This document shows, one piece after another, positions 22,976 through 33,930 of a DNA stretch of 64,000 nt. The notes beneath the pieces were generated by a model, which did not search any database, was not told the origin of the DNA, and saw nothing but the letters and a program-made list of their open reading frames with translations. The DNA lies in NCBI GenBank assembly GCA_029204225.1, contig CM055097.1:61224385-61288384 (forward strand), in the 5' to 3' direction. The translations under genes were made by a program, and so were the position numbers. The first letter of the stretch is position 1, and each line of letters opens with the position of its first letter. This DNA is from Diphasiastrum complanatum. Its lineage: Eukaryota > Streptophyta > Lycopodiopsida > Lycopodiales > Lycopodiaceae.

Positions 22976-24879
22976 TGAACCACATCTCCTTTTCTATCCT
23001 TTTCACATTGTAAAGGCCAAACATCAAGTTCTTGGGCATATTTTGGGTTTTCTCTCTCTTTTTTTGTTATGGATTATACGAAGATTACTCCATACGCTTA
23101 CTAGTGTGATTACCATTGCTTTAAAGCCACTTTCCACCCCTAACCTAGCTCCCTTTACACGAGGAAGCAATTCAAACTACTCTTCCGATTGTGAGGCCCC
23201 GTCAACCCAGATTGTGAGGCCCTGTCAACCCAACTTACACTCTCATTCTTCAAACAGTTAGGGCTCACCCTATGGAGAAACGAGGAGGTTGAGGACATGT
23301 CCAAACTCCATGAGGCCTTGAGGCTCAAGCATGTAATGGTACGTGGGGACCCTCAAAGCTGATAGACTCCCACATAAGATTTCAACTATGGGCAGTGAGT
23401 GGTATGTCTGGTTGAGATTTGTGCATATTTAAAATTATGATTCTTCCTTTTCAGACTACACCTAACTACGTGGCATGTGAGGTGGCTATCGCTCTTTGGC
23501 AACTCAAGCACAGTTTTGGGACCGAGCCCCACTACCTAGCAAGTTGAGATGTGAGTGGCAACTCAAGATCAAGTGACCAATCACAAGCAACTCACCTTGC
23601 AAGTCAACCAATCATGAAGCTTAAGTCGATTGCACACGTCGAGAGTAGTTTGTGCATATCAAGTCCTACGAGATGTCTCTAGGATTGAAATAGCATGTAA
23701 CTAATGTCAAACTCTTTTCAATGGCTTAATTTCTTCAAATGCCTAGCCTATAGTCATGTTCAATATTTTGAACGAACTCAAACCTTTTTCCCTTGTGGAG
23801 GCTTGTACAAGACCTAACCAAACAAAATATTAGACCTGGTCAAGATGTCTTCAAATGTTTAACATTATATATACTATGGTTTTTGTAGTCTTTAATATAC
23901 AATACACATTGGCGTCATTGCACTAAAAATGTCGCAATGTAGTACCCTCCTCATTTGAGAATAGATTATCCACTTTTTAATACCATGAATAATTTTTAAC
24001 ATATAAAACATATTGGAATGTTGTGACACCAATCTAGAAGTGTTTGAAGAGCCCATAGGTCCTTGTGTCACGTGAGTGCCAACTTGTCATGGAAAACTTT
24101 CATAACTAACCTACAAATTCTATGCAAACCTCCAAGATGTGAACTGTTGGCATATTTGATTGGTTTAATTGAGCTTTGTTTTTGTTCATGAGTTAGCTAT
24201 TAGGTTTCAAAAGTCTATCTAGCTCTAGAGCTCGAGTAATCTCTTGAAACTTAACATGCTCAAGTGCCTAGACCAAACGACCATGTGCATTGCCAAAATA
24301 TGGCCTCACAAGATGACACAACAAAGTACCCAAACCATGTGGCAAAAATGAGTGCTCATGGGCCACAATCTCCTTGTCAACTGGTTGTCGATGATATCAC
24401 ATTGTTCGGATTATTGCTATGTTAGTACCCTAGACCTTTGGATTCCTTGTCAAATATTGTCAACAAAGCTAAGCAAGAGTGTTCAATCACTCCTCTCTAT
24501 TTCTCTCGTATTTGGGTGGCTATCTTAGGTTTTATTATTGTCTTCCATGCAAAAAATTGAACTCCTAGGGGTTCTCTTTGGCTCTCTTTGACCAAAAAGT
24601 TGAAAACAAGTTGGTCTTTGGAAGTTTCTCTTAAAGTTGGATAGGCACCTCAATTTTATAGCCATTTCTTTATCATCAGACATCTTATCATGTTTCTTTC
24701 TTTCTTCTTTCATATCCTCCAAGAAAACCATGTATTTCATAAGAAAAGAGCTTTGTTTTTTTGGTTGACAATATATTTCTATCTTGGGACTTCTATTGTG
24801 CATATATGGATACTGCTTCTTGGTATTATCAACCCATGGTGCAATGATAACTTGGGTGGGCACGCCAAACTTAAGCACA
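22975..24879. other. No gene recognised upstream of RidA
   Basis: Short interrupted frames only. A 21-22 bp direct repeat (GATTGTGAGGCCCCGTCAACC, one mismatch) lies at about 23188-23231. No promoter is assigned for the plus strand. Confidence 0.4.
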
Positions 24880-24984
24880 ATACACCAACTCACCATGTGT
24901 GGGAAGATGCATACATGAATATAGTTTTTTGCCATTACCTACCCTTGTGACATATATGTATAATGCATCTTAGTTTCCAAGGGG

Positions 24985-25108
24985 GGGCTTGAATGGTATA
25001 TGGATAATGCTTCTTGGTTTCCAAGGGGAGGAGCGAACCTAGGACCATTATCCAAACAAACTTTGATGTCAAGCTAACCAATTGAACCAATCCCATTGGG
25101 CTCGTATA
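24985..25108 (-). mobile_element. tRNA-derived SINE candidate
   Basis: On the minus strand the head shows an A-box-like TGGTTCAATTGGTTAGC (25089-25073) and, after about 32 nt, a B-box-like AGGTTCGCTCC (25040-25030). These are the two internal RNA polymerase III promoter elements of tRNA genes at typical spacing. The body does not fold as a tRNA. Downstream a 30-bp word (CTTGGAAACCAAGAAGCATT and a variant) occurs twice. No target duplication was found. Confidence 0.45.
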
Positions 25109-25165
25109 TGGATAATGGCACAAGGTGGATGGGGATTCTTTAATCGAAAAATCTCAAAAAAAAAA

Positions 25166-25465
25166 AAATACAGACAAGTAATAGTTCTTCTACTCAATGT
25201 ATGTAATCTTTGAATGTTTTGTGTTGCTTACTTAATTCAATGGTAGACATACTTCCGTTGTCATCTGACATTATCTACTATTCATAATTTTAGCATCAGA
25301 TTAGCAGTAGCTATCCATAGCTCAGAATATCTCTGATCGCGAAATGAAGTAGTAGCTTCCTCGGACAGATCGGCTCCATATGAACTCATATCAGTGAATC
25401 ACAACCAGCTCCAACTTTGAAGTGTTCTAAGTCTCTAACTTCGTCGACTTCCTAGATCCGCAACT
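25166..25465 (+). repeat. Inverted LTR arm (left)
   Basis: About 300 bp whose reverse complement matches 25716-26020 closely (shared words include TAGCTACTGCTAATCTGATG and GAATAGTAGATAATGTCAGA). It is a partial LTR of the same family as 25716-26441 and 40729-41278, in opposite orientation. Confidence 0.8.
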
Positions 25466-25715
25466 GCATAAAAGCAGCCCAGAGATCCGAAGTTGTCGCA
25501 GTCGACATCAGATTCACAATAGTGATATCAAAGCTTGGAGGTCGAAGGTGTTTCACATCAGAGGTATCAGAGCCACAAGGCTCAATCAGAGCCTCGTCAT
25601 TGAGACTCTGGCTTTCATACACATCATTTAATCGAATATCTGCACAGTGGTTGAAGCAGATGCGTTGAATTTCTGATGTGTGAAGCGCCTTCCTTCGTCC
25701 AAGTTCTGATACCAT
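25466..25715 (-). other. Primer site and leader between inverted LTR arms
   Basis: Read on the minus strand, TGGTATCAGA (25714-25705) follows the LTR end by one base, as expected for an initiator-Met tRNA primer site, and continues into about 240 bp of open frame (ALHTSEIQRICFNHCADIRL). This looks like the 5' leader of a copia element, cut off where the inverted LTR begins. Confidence 0.55.
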
Positions 25716-26441
25716 TGTTGTGGATCCAAGAAGTCGAGGAAGTCGAAGACTTCGAACACTTCGAATTCGGAGCTGGTTGTGTTTCACGTATGTGAGTTCA
25801 GATGGGCCCGATCTGTCCAAGGAAGCTATTGCTTCATTCCACGATCAGAGATCCTCTGAGCTACAGATAGCTACTGCTAATCTGATGCTAAATTATGAAT
25901 AGTAGATAATGTCAGATGACAGCGGAAGTATATCTACCATTGAATTATGTAAGCAACACAAAGCATTCAAAGATTGCATAGATTGAGCAAAAGAATTGTT
26001 ACTTGTCTATATTAACAAAATCAAGTATACAACAAAGACCTTTTTGAGTGTTGTCTGTTTCCCAGATCAGCGCATCGGTGTGAGAGAGGTATTCTCTCTC
26101 ACGAATAGAAGCTAGCTACTGCTAGCACTAAATAGTTGGTCTGATAATATGCGTTTGCTACTGCAAGACTGCATTCATTGACCTTTCTATGATCTCATAG
26201 TCAATTTATCTTCTCAGATTGATTCACACTATATTTTGCAAGTGTAAGTGTGGCGATGTGTGTTTGCTACTACATGACTTCACCATCTTCACATACATGC
26301 ATGCTTTTTTGCTACTTTGCTTTCTTGCTTCTTTTCTTCCTTGCTTCTCTTACCTATATCCGATCTCCAATACATATAGCACGCTTGATCTGATTACAAG
26401 AACTAATCAGCTAAGCATTACAAGATAGTTTAAGTTAAACA
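25716..26441 (-). mobile_element. Ty1/copia LTR, 726 bp
   Basis: Minus-strand ends TGTTTAAC (26441) and ACAACA (25716). Similar to the LTR at 40729-41278 over most of its length (e.g. CAGATCAGCGC, TCTCACGAAT, TAGCTA blocks). It stands between copia pol remains (right) and a primer site (left), so it could be the 3' LTR of one element or the 5' LTR of another. Confidence 0.7.
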
Positions 26442-26880
26442 TCATCTGACTACATGTGTTGGTATGTGGCTTAACGGCTGAGTCGTGACATTCAAACTGT
26501 CACGCTTGTCGAGCTCTAATCGACATCCGACGTGTCTGGATTGACTTTTGGCATTAGCTGGCTCGACTTTTGGTTTTGCTCATAGCTGGGGTTGAGTCCT
26601 CATCAGGGACTCCATCGGGCACTTCGGTCTCTGGTACCTAGGTTTTCCTTCGCTGCCTTTGTTGCCTTTGGGAACTTCGGTCACTTCGGCATCGTCGATG
26701 ACTTGGACTAAGGCTAGTGCCTTGGCAATGCATTGGAGTCGGGGACTTTGGCTGAGTCGGGGAATTCGGCCTCATCGGTGACTTTGGTTGTTGCGTGTGT
26801 AGAAATCTCGTGTATTTCTACAGGTGTGAACTCACAAGCTAAAAGCGCTGTGTGGGTAGAAACACTATGTTTCTTCATGT
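26442..26880. other. Probable retroelement non-coding DNA
   Basis: GC-richer stretch with repeated ACTTCGG / GACTTTGG words (26600-26800) and a duplicated GTAGAAA motif; no frame. Between a copia LTR and copia RNase H remains, so probably 3' UTR or another LTR. Confidence 0.35.
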
Positions 26881-28018
26881 CCCTCTCATAGTGGGATAGC
26901 CTTGTGATTCCCAGGCTAGCTCTCTATCTTTCAAACATTTCCTTATCCAGGCGCTTTGTAAAGATGTTGGCCACCATCTGCTTGGTTGGAATGAAAACTA
27001 TCTGCAACTCATTTCTCTCAACCAGATCCCTGATCAAATGATACTTAATAGCAATGTGTTTTGTTCTTGAGTGAGACACAGGATCCTTGGGCAGATGTAT
27101 TGTAGATATGTTGTCCATGTGTAGGATCAGTGGCCCGTTGGTGCTCTCTCCCAATCCATCTAGGAACTGTCTGAGCCATGTCAGCTTATTGGCCATTTTA
27201 GTTGCAACAACATACTCTGCCTCACATGATGATTAGGTAGTTATGGTTTGCTTTTTGCTGATCCAAATAACAGCTGCATTGGCTGCTATTGTGCATCCTC
27301 CTGAGGCACTTTTGGAATCATCTTTGATTGATGCCCAACTAGCATCACTATAGGACTCTATTTGAAGTCCTACATGTTGAGAGTAGTAGAGTCCATAGTC
27401 CTTTGTGCTATGCAGGTATTGTAGAATTCTCTTTGCAATTTTTCAGTGTGTCAGACCTGGATTAATGTTAAATTGGCTCAATTTGATCACTACATAGGCA
27501 ATGTCAAGCCTTTTATTGTCTGGTAAGTACATCAAAAATCCAATAAGCCTCCTGTAAGGCTTATGATGCATAGCTTCTCTGTCTGCATTGATTGTGGGAC
27601 AGTCTTCACTTGTCAGCGCTGTGCTAGGTACCATAGGAGTGTTTACTCCCTTGCAATCTGTCATGTCAAAATCATCAATAATTTTTTGGATATATCTTGA
27701 CTAGTGTAGATATGATTTACCACCATCAAGATCTTTGTCGATCTGCAAGCCCATGTAGCATTTTGCTTCTCCTAGGTCTGATATTTTAAAGTGCTTTGAA
27801 ATATCCTTCTTCACCTGTCACTCCTCGACAGGATTAGTGTCTCATCTACATAGACACCATTTATGATGATTTCTACATCTATGACTTTCAAATATACATT
27901 AAAATCAATCATCAGAGGCTGGAATCCTAAGGATCTGAGAGCGTGATCCTTTTTCTTGTACCATTGTCGGATTGACTGTTTGAGTCCATAAATGCTTATT
28001 TGCATTTTGCAGGCATAA
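26881..28018 (-). pseudogene. Ty1/copia fragment A (RT to RNase H)
   Basis: Broken pol on the minus strand. RT text CKMQISIYGLKQS, RQWYKKKDHALRSLGFQPLM and GVYVDETLILS (catalytic YVDD altered to YVDE) at 27811-28010; KPYRRLIGFLMYL at 27443-27664; RNase H end RTKHIAIKYHLIRDLVE, FIPTKQMVANIFTKRLDKE at 26924-27196. At about 28018 it joins, head to head, a plus-strand copia of the same family. Confidence 0.8.
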
Positions 28019-28233
28019 TCAAAAAATTCTTGGAGATGGATCAAGACATGAAGTGAGTGCAACTGGAGTGCTATGGCTCAACACCAATGGTAGAGATTGA
28101 AGATTGGACTTTGTACTATATGTGCCTACATTGCAGAAGGATCTACTATCAGTTGCATGGATACCAGATGTAGGCATGCGGGTGGTATTCACCAATAAAG
28201 CATGCAATGTACTTGATGCCAGCACCAGTACAC
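28019..28233 (+). pseudogene. Ty1/copia fragment B, part 1 (pre-integrase)
   Basis: Plus-strand frame ILGDGSRHEVSATGVLWLN, one stop, then DFVLYVPTLQKDLLSVAWIP and VVFTNKACNVLDAST. This is the stretch between copia protease and integrase. It is split at 28233 by the nested element and resumes in frame at 34586. Confidence 0.8.
28229..28233. repeat. Target site duplication TACAC (left)
   Basis: Identical to 34586-34590 on the other side of the nested copia element. Confidence 0.95.
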
Positions 28234-28888
28234 TATGAAAAATACAGATCCTAAGTGGATCTAAACTCCAAAATCATTGGCTTGAATGCTTGCACTCCAA
28301 ACTACATAAGCTAGGAATTGGCAACACATTCTATGCTACCTAGAATGCAAAGAACTTGATCAAAAAGCATTTATCACAAATGGAAACTTCCATAAACATC
28401 AAGTGCGGCCCAAAATAGCATTATACAGTCCATAATACATCAGCCTACCACTTTTGGAAAGCACCTAAGATCATACACAATAGCTTGAAGACAATACACA
28501 CAACAATGCTCTCAATGGAGGAAGAAACAATGACAATGATCTATTGATCTCAATGAAGCATACAAAAGGTTTCTCCAACCTGTTCTCCACGACTTCCCTA
28601 CTATTTATGGATGAGGAAGATGACTCTCTCTCCTCTCTCTAGAAGGTACTTGACCCTAGATATTCCCTATATAGGAAAAATAGCTAAAAATGGCTTATAT
28701 GACCAAAATACATCAAAATGGTCTCATTTTGAAGGGTATGAAGTTTGACACTTCATCATACTGAAAAAATACAGTAAATAAAAACATTGTGGCCTGGTTC
28801 ACACGTGCAAAACTCCAGAACCAAAACTATTTACAATTTTAGCCAATTTAGGCCTCAAACTAGCTAGGAAATGTTGACAATTTTCACA
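28234..28888 (-). repeat. 3' LTR of nested copia
   Basis: 655 bp, matching 33931-34585. Its outer end reads ...TTTCATA on the minus strand instead of TTTCACA, one transition in the conserved terminus. The stop codon of the pol frame lies in its first bases. Confidence 0.95.
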
Positions 28889-31067
28889 CTCCCTCTTCAA
28901 CATTGGATGCTAGTTTCAACATAGTCTTTGAGCACATTCCAAGATTAGATCTATGCATTAAATATAGGTCCTTTCCCAATGGTTTGGTGAAGATATCAGC
29001 CACACACTCCTTTGAAGAGACATGTTGAAGCTCCACCTCTTTGGCAATGACTTGATCTCTCACAAAATGGTGAGCAATCTCAATGTGCTTGCTCCTTGCA
29101 TGAAAAACAGGATTGCTTGCCAAGCTTTGGGCTGAAAGGTTATCACAAAGTATGATTGGAGTCTTCTCTGGTTCCAGCAAGTGAAGATCCAATAACATCC
29201 TCTTGATCCAAAGAATCTCCTTGGTGCATGTTGTTAATGCCTTGTACTCGGCTTCGGTGGAAGATAGAGAGATAGTTGGTTGCTTCTTTGATAGCCATGA
29301 GACCACTCCATCTCCAAGATAGATTGCAAAGGAACTTGTTGACTTCCTATCCATTTGATCACCTGCAAAATCTGAATCTGAAAATCCACAAAGGTTAGGT
29401 GTAGTACCTCCATACAAGATGCCAAAATCTCTAGATCCCGAGATGTATCTAAGTACTCTCTTTCCTAGCTTCCAATGAGCCTCACTAGGATCTTGCATAA
29501 ATTGACTTAGTTTACCAACCACAAAGCTTAGATCAGGTCTTGTGATGGTTAACCATATAAGAGATCCTATTAGCTTTCTATAGAGAGTAATGTCCTTGAA
29601 GGATCTTTCATTACTTCTTGTAGTTAGCTTTACATTTGATTCCATAGGAGTAGAAACAACTTTACAATCTTCCATATGAAACCTTTTTAGAATAGAGTTA
29701 ACATACTTTTCTTGACATATGAATGTAGATTTAGAAGTTCTAATAATCTCTATTCCTAAGATATAATGAAGTTTACCAAGATCTTGAATTTCAAACTCTC
29801 TTTTGAGTGCCATCTTGATTTCATCTATATCTAGATTGTTACCACCACTTAAGATAATGTCATCAACATAGATCAAAAGTAAAGTGATATCATTTTCATT
29901 CAATCTAAAGTAGAGAGAATGATCATACTCACTCATAACAAAGTTTTGAGAAAGTAAGAAGGAATTGAGCTTAGCATACCAACTCCTTGGTGCTTGCTTT
30001 AGCCCATACAAACTCTTTTGGATATAGCACACATGATTAGGCTCATCATGTGAAACATAGCCCTCGGGTTGCTCCATGTAAATATCTTCTTCAAGATCAC
30101 CATTCAAGAAGGCATTAGTAACATCCATTTGCCACATATCCCAATCATAAAGAGTTGCAAGAGAGATTAGGATTCGAATAGTTACCATCTTTGCCACGGG
30201 TGCAAAGGTCTCATCATAGTCAATACCATATTCTTGAGCATACCCCTTTGCCACCAACCTTGCCTTGTACTTGTTGATTGATCCATCTTGATTTGTCTTG
30301 ATCTTGAAGATCCACTTACAACCAATTGCCTTCTTGTCCTTTGGAAGCTTTACCAACCTCCATGTGTTGCTTTTGATGAGTGCTTGATGCTCATGATCCA
30401 TGGCTTGGATCCATTCCTTCTTTTGAATTGCTTCACCTACACAAGTTGGTTCATCAAAAGAGGTAAGAAAAGCAAAGTTAGAGTTGTCCACCACTTGCTT
30501 TCCTTTTTCATCATAGGTTAGCCTTGATGGCTTAGCCCTTTGCCTTTGAGTCTTCCTTGAAGTTTGCTTTGGAGTGGCATCTCCATCTTCATCCAAGACA
30601 TCTTGCACATCATGATGATTAGTAGGCACATCAACATCAACATCAACAACATTGGAAACATTCTCTTCATGAAAGATGACATCCCTACTTATGACAACTT
30701 TCTTTGTAGAAGGAATGTACACTTTGTAAGCCTTGCTTACTTCACTATAGCCAACAAACACACCCTTCTTTGATGAAGGATCTTCTTTAGTTCTATCATC
30801 AAGTGTGATATTGACAAAACATGTACATCCAAAGATCCTACAATGCTTGACACTCGGCCTTCTACCATAAAGAACCTCATGAGGAGTTTTACCATCCAAG
30901 GAAGCACTTGTCCATCTATTACATAGATAGTTAGCACATGCTAAAGCTTCCCCCCAAAAAGACTTAGCAAGATTAGCATGTAGTCTCATTGCCTTGGCAC
31001 ATTCACAAAGGGTTCTATTCTTCTTCTCGGCCACTCCATTCTGTTGTGGAGTCCTAGGACTAGACAT
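28884..31067 (-). CDS. Copia pol: integrase C-terminus, RT, RNase H
   Basis: 727-codon open frame. Residues 1-130 carry the end of the integrase core (TPQQNGVAEKKNRT with catalytic Glu14) and the C-terminal part (GYSEVSKAYKVY). RT spans about 235-480: IGCKWIFKIKTNQDGSINKY, QMDVTNAFLNGDLEEDIYMEQ (QMDV), YGLKQAPRSWY, and catalytic YVDD at 400-403. RNase H spans about 555-700: FSDSDFAGD, SLSSTEAEY, LCDNLSAQ, ARSKHIEIAHHFVRD. The frame ends in VEEGV, with those codons doubling as the purine tract. No stop inside. It is normally fused to the upstream frame; the break is caused by a deletion at 31090-31125. Confidence 0.95.
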   Translation of the reverse strand: MSSPRTPQQNGVAEKKNRTLCECAKAMRLHANLAKSFWGEALACANYLCNRWTSASLDGKTPHEVLYGRRPSVKHCRIFGCTCFVNITLDDRTKEDPSSKKGVFVGYSEVSKAYKVYIPSTKKVVISRDVIFHEENVSNVVDVDVDVPTNHHDVQDVLDEDGDATPKQTSRKTQRQRAKPSRLTYDEKGKQVVDNSNFAFLTSFDEPTCVGEAIQKKEWIQAMDHEHQALIKSNTWRLVKLPKDKKAIGCKWIFKIKTNQDGSINKYKARLVAKGYAQEYGIDYDETFAPVAKMVTIRILISLATLYDWDMWQMDVTNAFLNGDLEEDIYMEQPEGYVSHDEPNHVCYIQKSLYGLKQAPRSWYAKLNSFLLSQNFVMSEYDHSLYFRLNENDITLLLIYVDDIILSGGNNLDIDEIKMALKREFEIQDLGKLHYILGIEIIRTSKSTFICQEKYVNSILKRFHMEDCKVVSTPMESNVKLTTRSNERSFKDITLYRKLIGSLIWLTITRPDLSFVVGKLSQFMQDPSEAHWKLGKRVLRYISGSRDFGILYGGTTPNLCGFSDSDFAGDQMDRKSTSSFAIYLGDGVVSWLSKKQPTISLSSTEAEYKALTTCTKEILWIKRMLLDLHLLEPEKTPIILCDNLSAQSLASNPVFHARSKHIEIAHHFVRDQVIAKEVELQHVSSKECVADIFTKPLGKDLYLMHRSNLGMCSKTMLKLASNVEEGV

Positions 31068-31087
31068 CTCCCTCTTAATCCCATGTG

Positions 31088-32758
31088 CTATACAAAAGTC
31101 TTTGAACCTATTTGAGGTGTATTCCCCTCCACTTCATCCTTACTTTTAAGAAGATAGATCCAAGTATACCTACTAAAGTCATCAATGAAAGTTGCATACA
31201 TCTTTGCCCCACCATTGCTAGTTGTACTAGAAGAATGAATATCAGAATGCACAAGTTGAAAAGCTTCTTTAGATCTAGAAGTAGATCTAGAATAAGCAAG
31301 TCTATGAGATTTGGACAAGGCACAATGTTCACAAACACTATTGTTTGCAACAAGACTTTTAGGGAGACCAAGAACAAGCTCTTTCTTTGCCATTACCTCC
31401 AAAGATTTGAAGTTGGGATGGCCCAACCTCTTGTGCCAAACTTCTTGGTTTGTCAATTGCTCCCTAGCCATACATCCTTCATGATTAGAGATCACACATG
31501 CATCAAGCTTGAAAAGTTTACCATGCCTCCTACCTTGAGCAATCAAGGATCCACATTTACTTATCAAACATGCATCTCCAATGAACTCCACATCAAGTCC
31601 TTTGTCAATCATTTGACTTACACTAAGCAAATTCTTAGTGATTGAAGGAATGTACAAAACATTTTCAAGATTTGCTTTCCTATTTGTTGAAAGGGAAATA
31701 GGAATAGTGCCTATGCCTTTGATGTCACATTGACCATCATTTGCAGTGTAGATGATGTTACCTTCTCCCTCATAAGACAATAAGGATGTAAAGTATTCCT
31801 TATGTCTTGTCATGTGAGATGAGGCTCCACTATCAATCCACCAAGGATCATTATCATCTATGTTGGCTAACAAACTTGAAGTCATAACAAGTGATTCACA
31901 TGTGTTATGTTCTTCCTCATCTATTGTAAGATTTCCTTGCCTCTCTCCTTGCTCTCTTTTCTTCTTATAACATTCATTTGCAAAATGACCTTTTATCCCA
32001 CAATAAAAGCACTTGAACTTTGACTTATTGTTCTTAGTAGAAGAGGAAGAGGAAGAGTGATCATCATGATCAAAGTTACCACCTTTGGACCATTTCCCTT
32101 TGCCTTTACCTTTGCCCTTGAATTTGCCTTTTGTGAAGAAAGCCTCTTCACCTCCACCTTGCAAGGATGCACCATCAAGCTTTGATTGCAACCTATGTTC
32201 TTCAGCCAATAAGATTTCTTGCAAGTCAACCACACTTGGCAAGACTCTTTGAATGGCAAAACTTTGCACAAGGTTAGCATGTTCATTTAGCAAACCATTC
32301 AACATAACTTGGACTATTTCACCATCTTTTATGTTCTCATCAATGCATGCTAAATCATCACTTAGGGACTTAACTCTCAAGATAAATGCATGAGCACTTT
32401 CACCCTCTCTTTGCCTACTAGAAAATATTTGTCTCCTTAGGGTCAATACCCTAGATGTGGACTTTGATTCAAAGAGCTTCTTTAAGGCATTCCATGCCTC
32501 ACTTGCACTTTGACACTTTCCAACTTCCTTGAGAAGTTCATTTGTAACATTCATTTTAATGATATGAAGAGCCCTTTTGGCCTTCTTATCAAACCTTTGT
32601 TGCTCTTGAAGTGTGAGAGGTCTCTCTTCAATTTCTGCAACTATGTCCATGAGTTCATTCAACTCAAGTAAGGACTCCATCCTCACTTTCCAAGTAGAGT
32701 AGTTTGATGAACTCAACCTTTCACTAGACTCTAGCATGATCCCACCATTGGAAGCCAT
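31088..32758 (-). CDS. Copia gag-protease-integrase N-terminus
   Basis: 556-codon frame from ATG 32758. Gag (UBN2-type) residues 1-230, zinc knuckle CFYCGIKGHFANEC at 250-263, aspartic protease DSGASSHM at 309-316, pre-integrase HHCC zinc site (H442, H447, C476, C479), and integrase start with catalytic Asp506 in LVHSDI. After DDFSRYTWIYLLKSKDEV the frame shifts into 14 foreign residues and a stop. The normal continuation (GGEYTSNRFKDFC) is readable in another frame right after, so about 80-90 bp, including the second catalytic Asp, has been lost. Confidence 0.93.
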   Translation of the reverse strand: MASNGGIMLESSERLSSSNYSTWKVRMESLLELNELMDIVAEIEERPLTLQEQQRFDKKAKRALHIIKMNVTNELLKEVGKCQSASEAWNALKKLFESKSTSRVLTLRRQIFSSRQREGESAHAFILRVKSLSDDLACIDENIKDGEIVQVMLNGLLNEHANLVQSFAIQRVLPSVVDLQEILLAEEHRLQSKLDGASLQGGGEEAFFTKGKFKGKGKGKGKWSKGGNFDHDDHSSSSSSTKNNKSKFKCFYCGIKGHFANECYKKKREQGERQGNLTIDEEEHNTCESLVMTSSLLANIDDNDPWWIDSGASSHMTRHKEYFTSLLSYEGEGNIIYTANDGQCDIKGIGTIPISLSTNRKANLENVLYIPSITKNLLSVSQMIDKGLDVEFIGDACLISKCGSLIAQGRRHGKLFKLDACVISNHEGCMAREQLTNQEVWHKRLGHPNFKSLEVMAKKELVLGLPKSLVANNSVCEHCALSKSHRLAYSRSTSRSKEAFQLVHSDIHSSSTTSNGGAKMYATFIDDFSRYTWIYLLKSKDEVEGNTPQIGSKTFV

Positions 32759-33918
32759 GATTCTAATGTTTCTTCAACTTTTAGGTTCTGTCCTAAAGCA
32801 CTTAGCACTCACTTTTCTCTCAACAAATGATAGATAAAGAGATCTATGAAGATTTAGGACCCTAAAACACTTCTATCTTGAACCTAGATGGTTTCCAAGC
32901 ATAGAAAGGAAGATTGAAACACATGCAACACTTTGCACACACTAAGAATGGATTACAAAATCAAACCAACCTGAACACACTCTTGCTTAATCTCTCAAAC
33001 TTTCCAGCAAGTGACCAAATCAAGTTATGGTGTGAAGAGTTACTTGCATTCTTAGAAAATACCCAAAACTAGGATGCCAAGATTACCTAGTAATGAACAA
33101 ACTTGATCAACATATGATCAACACACTAAGATATTGATTCAACCTGTAAAACCACATGTAAACCACACTTCTAAAAGTTTATAAACTCCATCAAGTGATA
33201 AATACAAGATTTAGAGGTGAATGAATGAGCACACTTAGTGAATCACAAGACTAGCTTCACTATCTTGTCAAATCTTGGTGTTTAGATGTAGATCTAAGAT
33301 CACTTCACATGAGAATGTTCCTCAACCTGTTAAGAACCTGAAAACACACTTGCATAATGGTTAACACCTTCCAGCAAATGCTCCAATCAAATTACATAAG
33401 GAGAGTTACTTACATGCTCAACAAAGTACACCAAAATTTATGCCAAAATTGATGACAATCTTTACAATATGCTCTTCACAATGGAGCTTACAATATGTTC
33501 ACCCAAAAAAGGGGATCTTTCATCCAAATGGGAGCTTTGCTCAGCCTTTAGGAGAATTACAACTCACTCAAAAGAGCATTTGTCATCCACTTAAGGAGAA
33601 GTTTCATCCACTTAAGGAGAGTGTTCATCCAAGAATGGAGATTGTCAACAATAGGATTGAAAAGAACATTGTTAGTATTGAATATGCACAAGCCTCACAA
33701 TCACAAATGATTAGGTGTTATGATCTGATCCAAAATAGTTTCTTTTCAGCCTCTGATCTTCAATAGACCTGAAATATGCTTTTGATCCACAAGTTCAACT
33801 CACAAAACAAAGGTTAGTAAGATTTGATCAACAAAGCAATGCAAAATCATGCTAGAACTTGATCAAACATCCAAATATCACCAAAAATGGAATACTTACT
33901 GTAAATAGAAGCCAACCA
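32759..33918 (-). other. Copia 5' leader
   Basis: About 1.16 kb between primer site and gag ATG. Short direct words recur (e.g. CATCCACTTAAGGAGA at 33587 and 33608) but no long frame; normal for an untranslated, packaging-signal region. Confidence 0.7.
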
Positions 33919-33930
33919 GCTCTGATACCA
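33919..33930 (-). other. Primer binding site, initiator-Met tRNA
   Basis: Minus strand reads TGGTATCAGAGC immediately after the 5' LTR, complementary to the 3' end of initiator methionine tRNA, the usual copia primer in plants. Confidence 0.9.

Noticed and set aside
25030-25089. A functional tRNA gene
   Set aside because: A- and B-box-like words exist but the sequence does not form an acceptor stem or cloverleaf.
31112-31645. 177-aa plus-strand frame inside the nested copia
   Set aside because: It is the antisense shadow of integrase/pre-integrase coding sequence.
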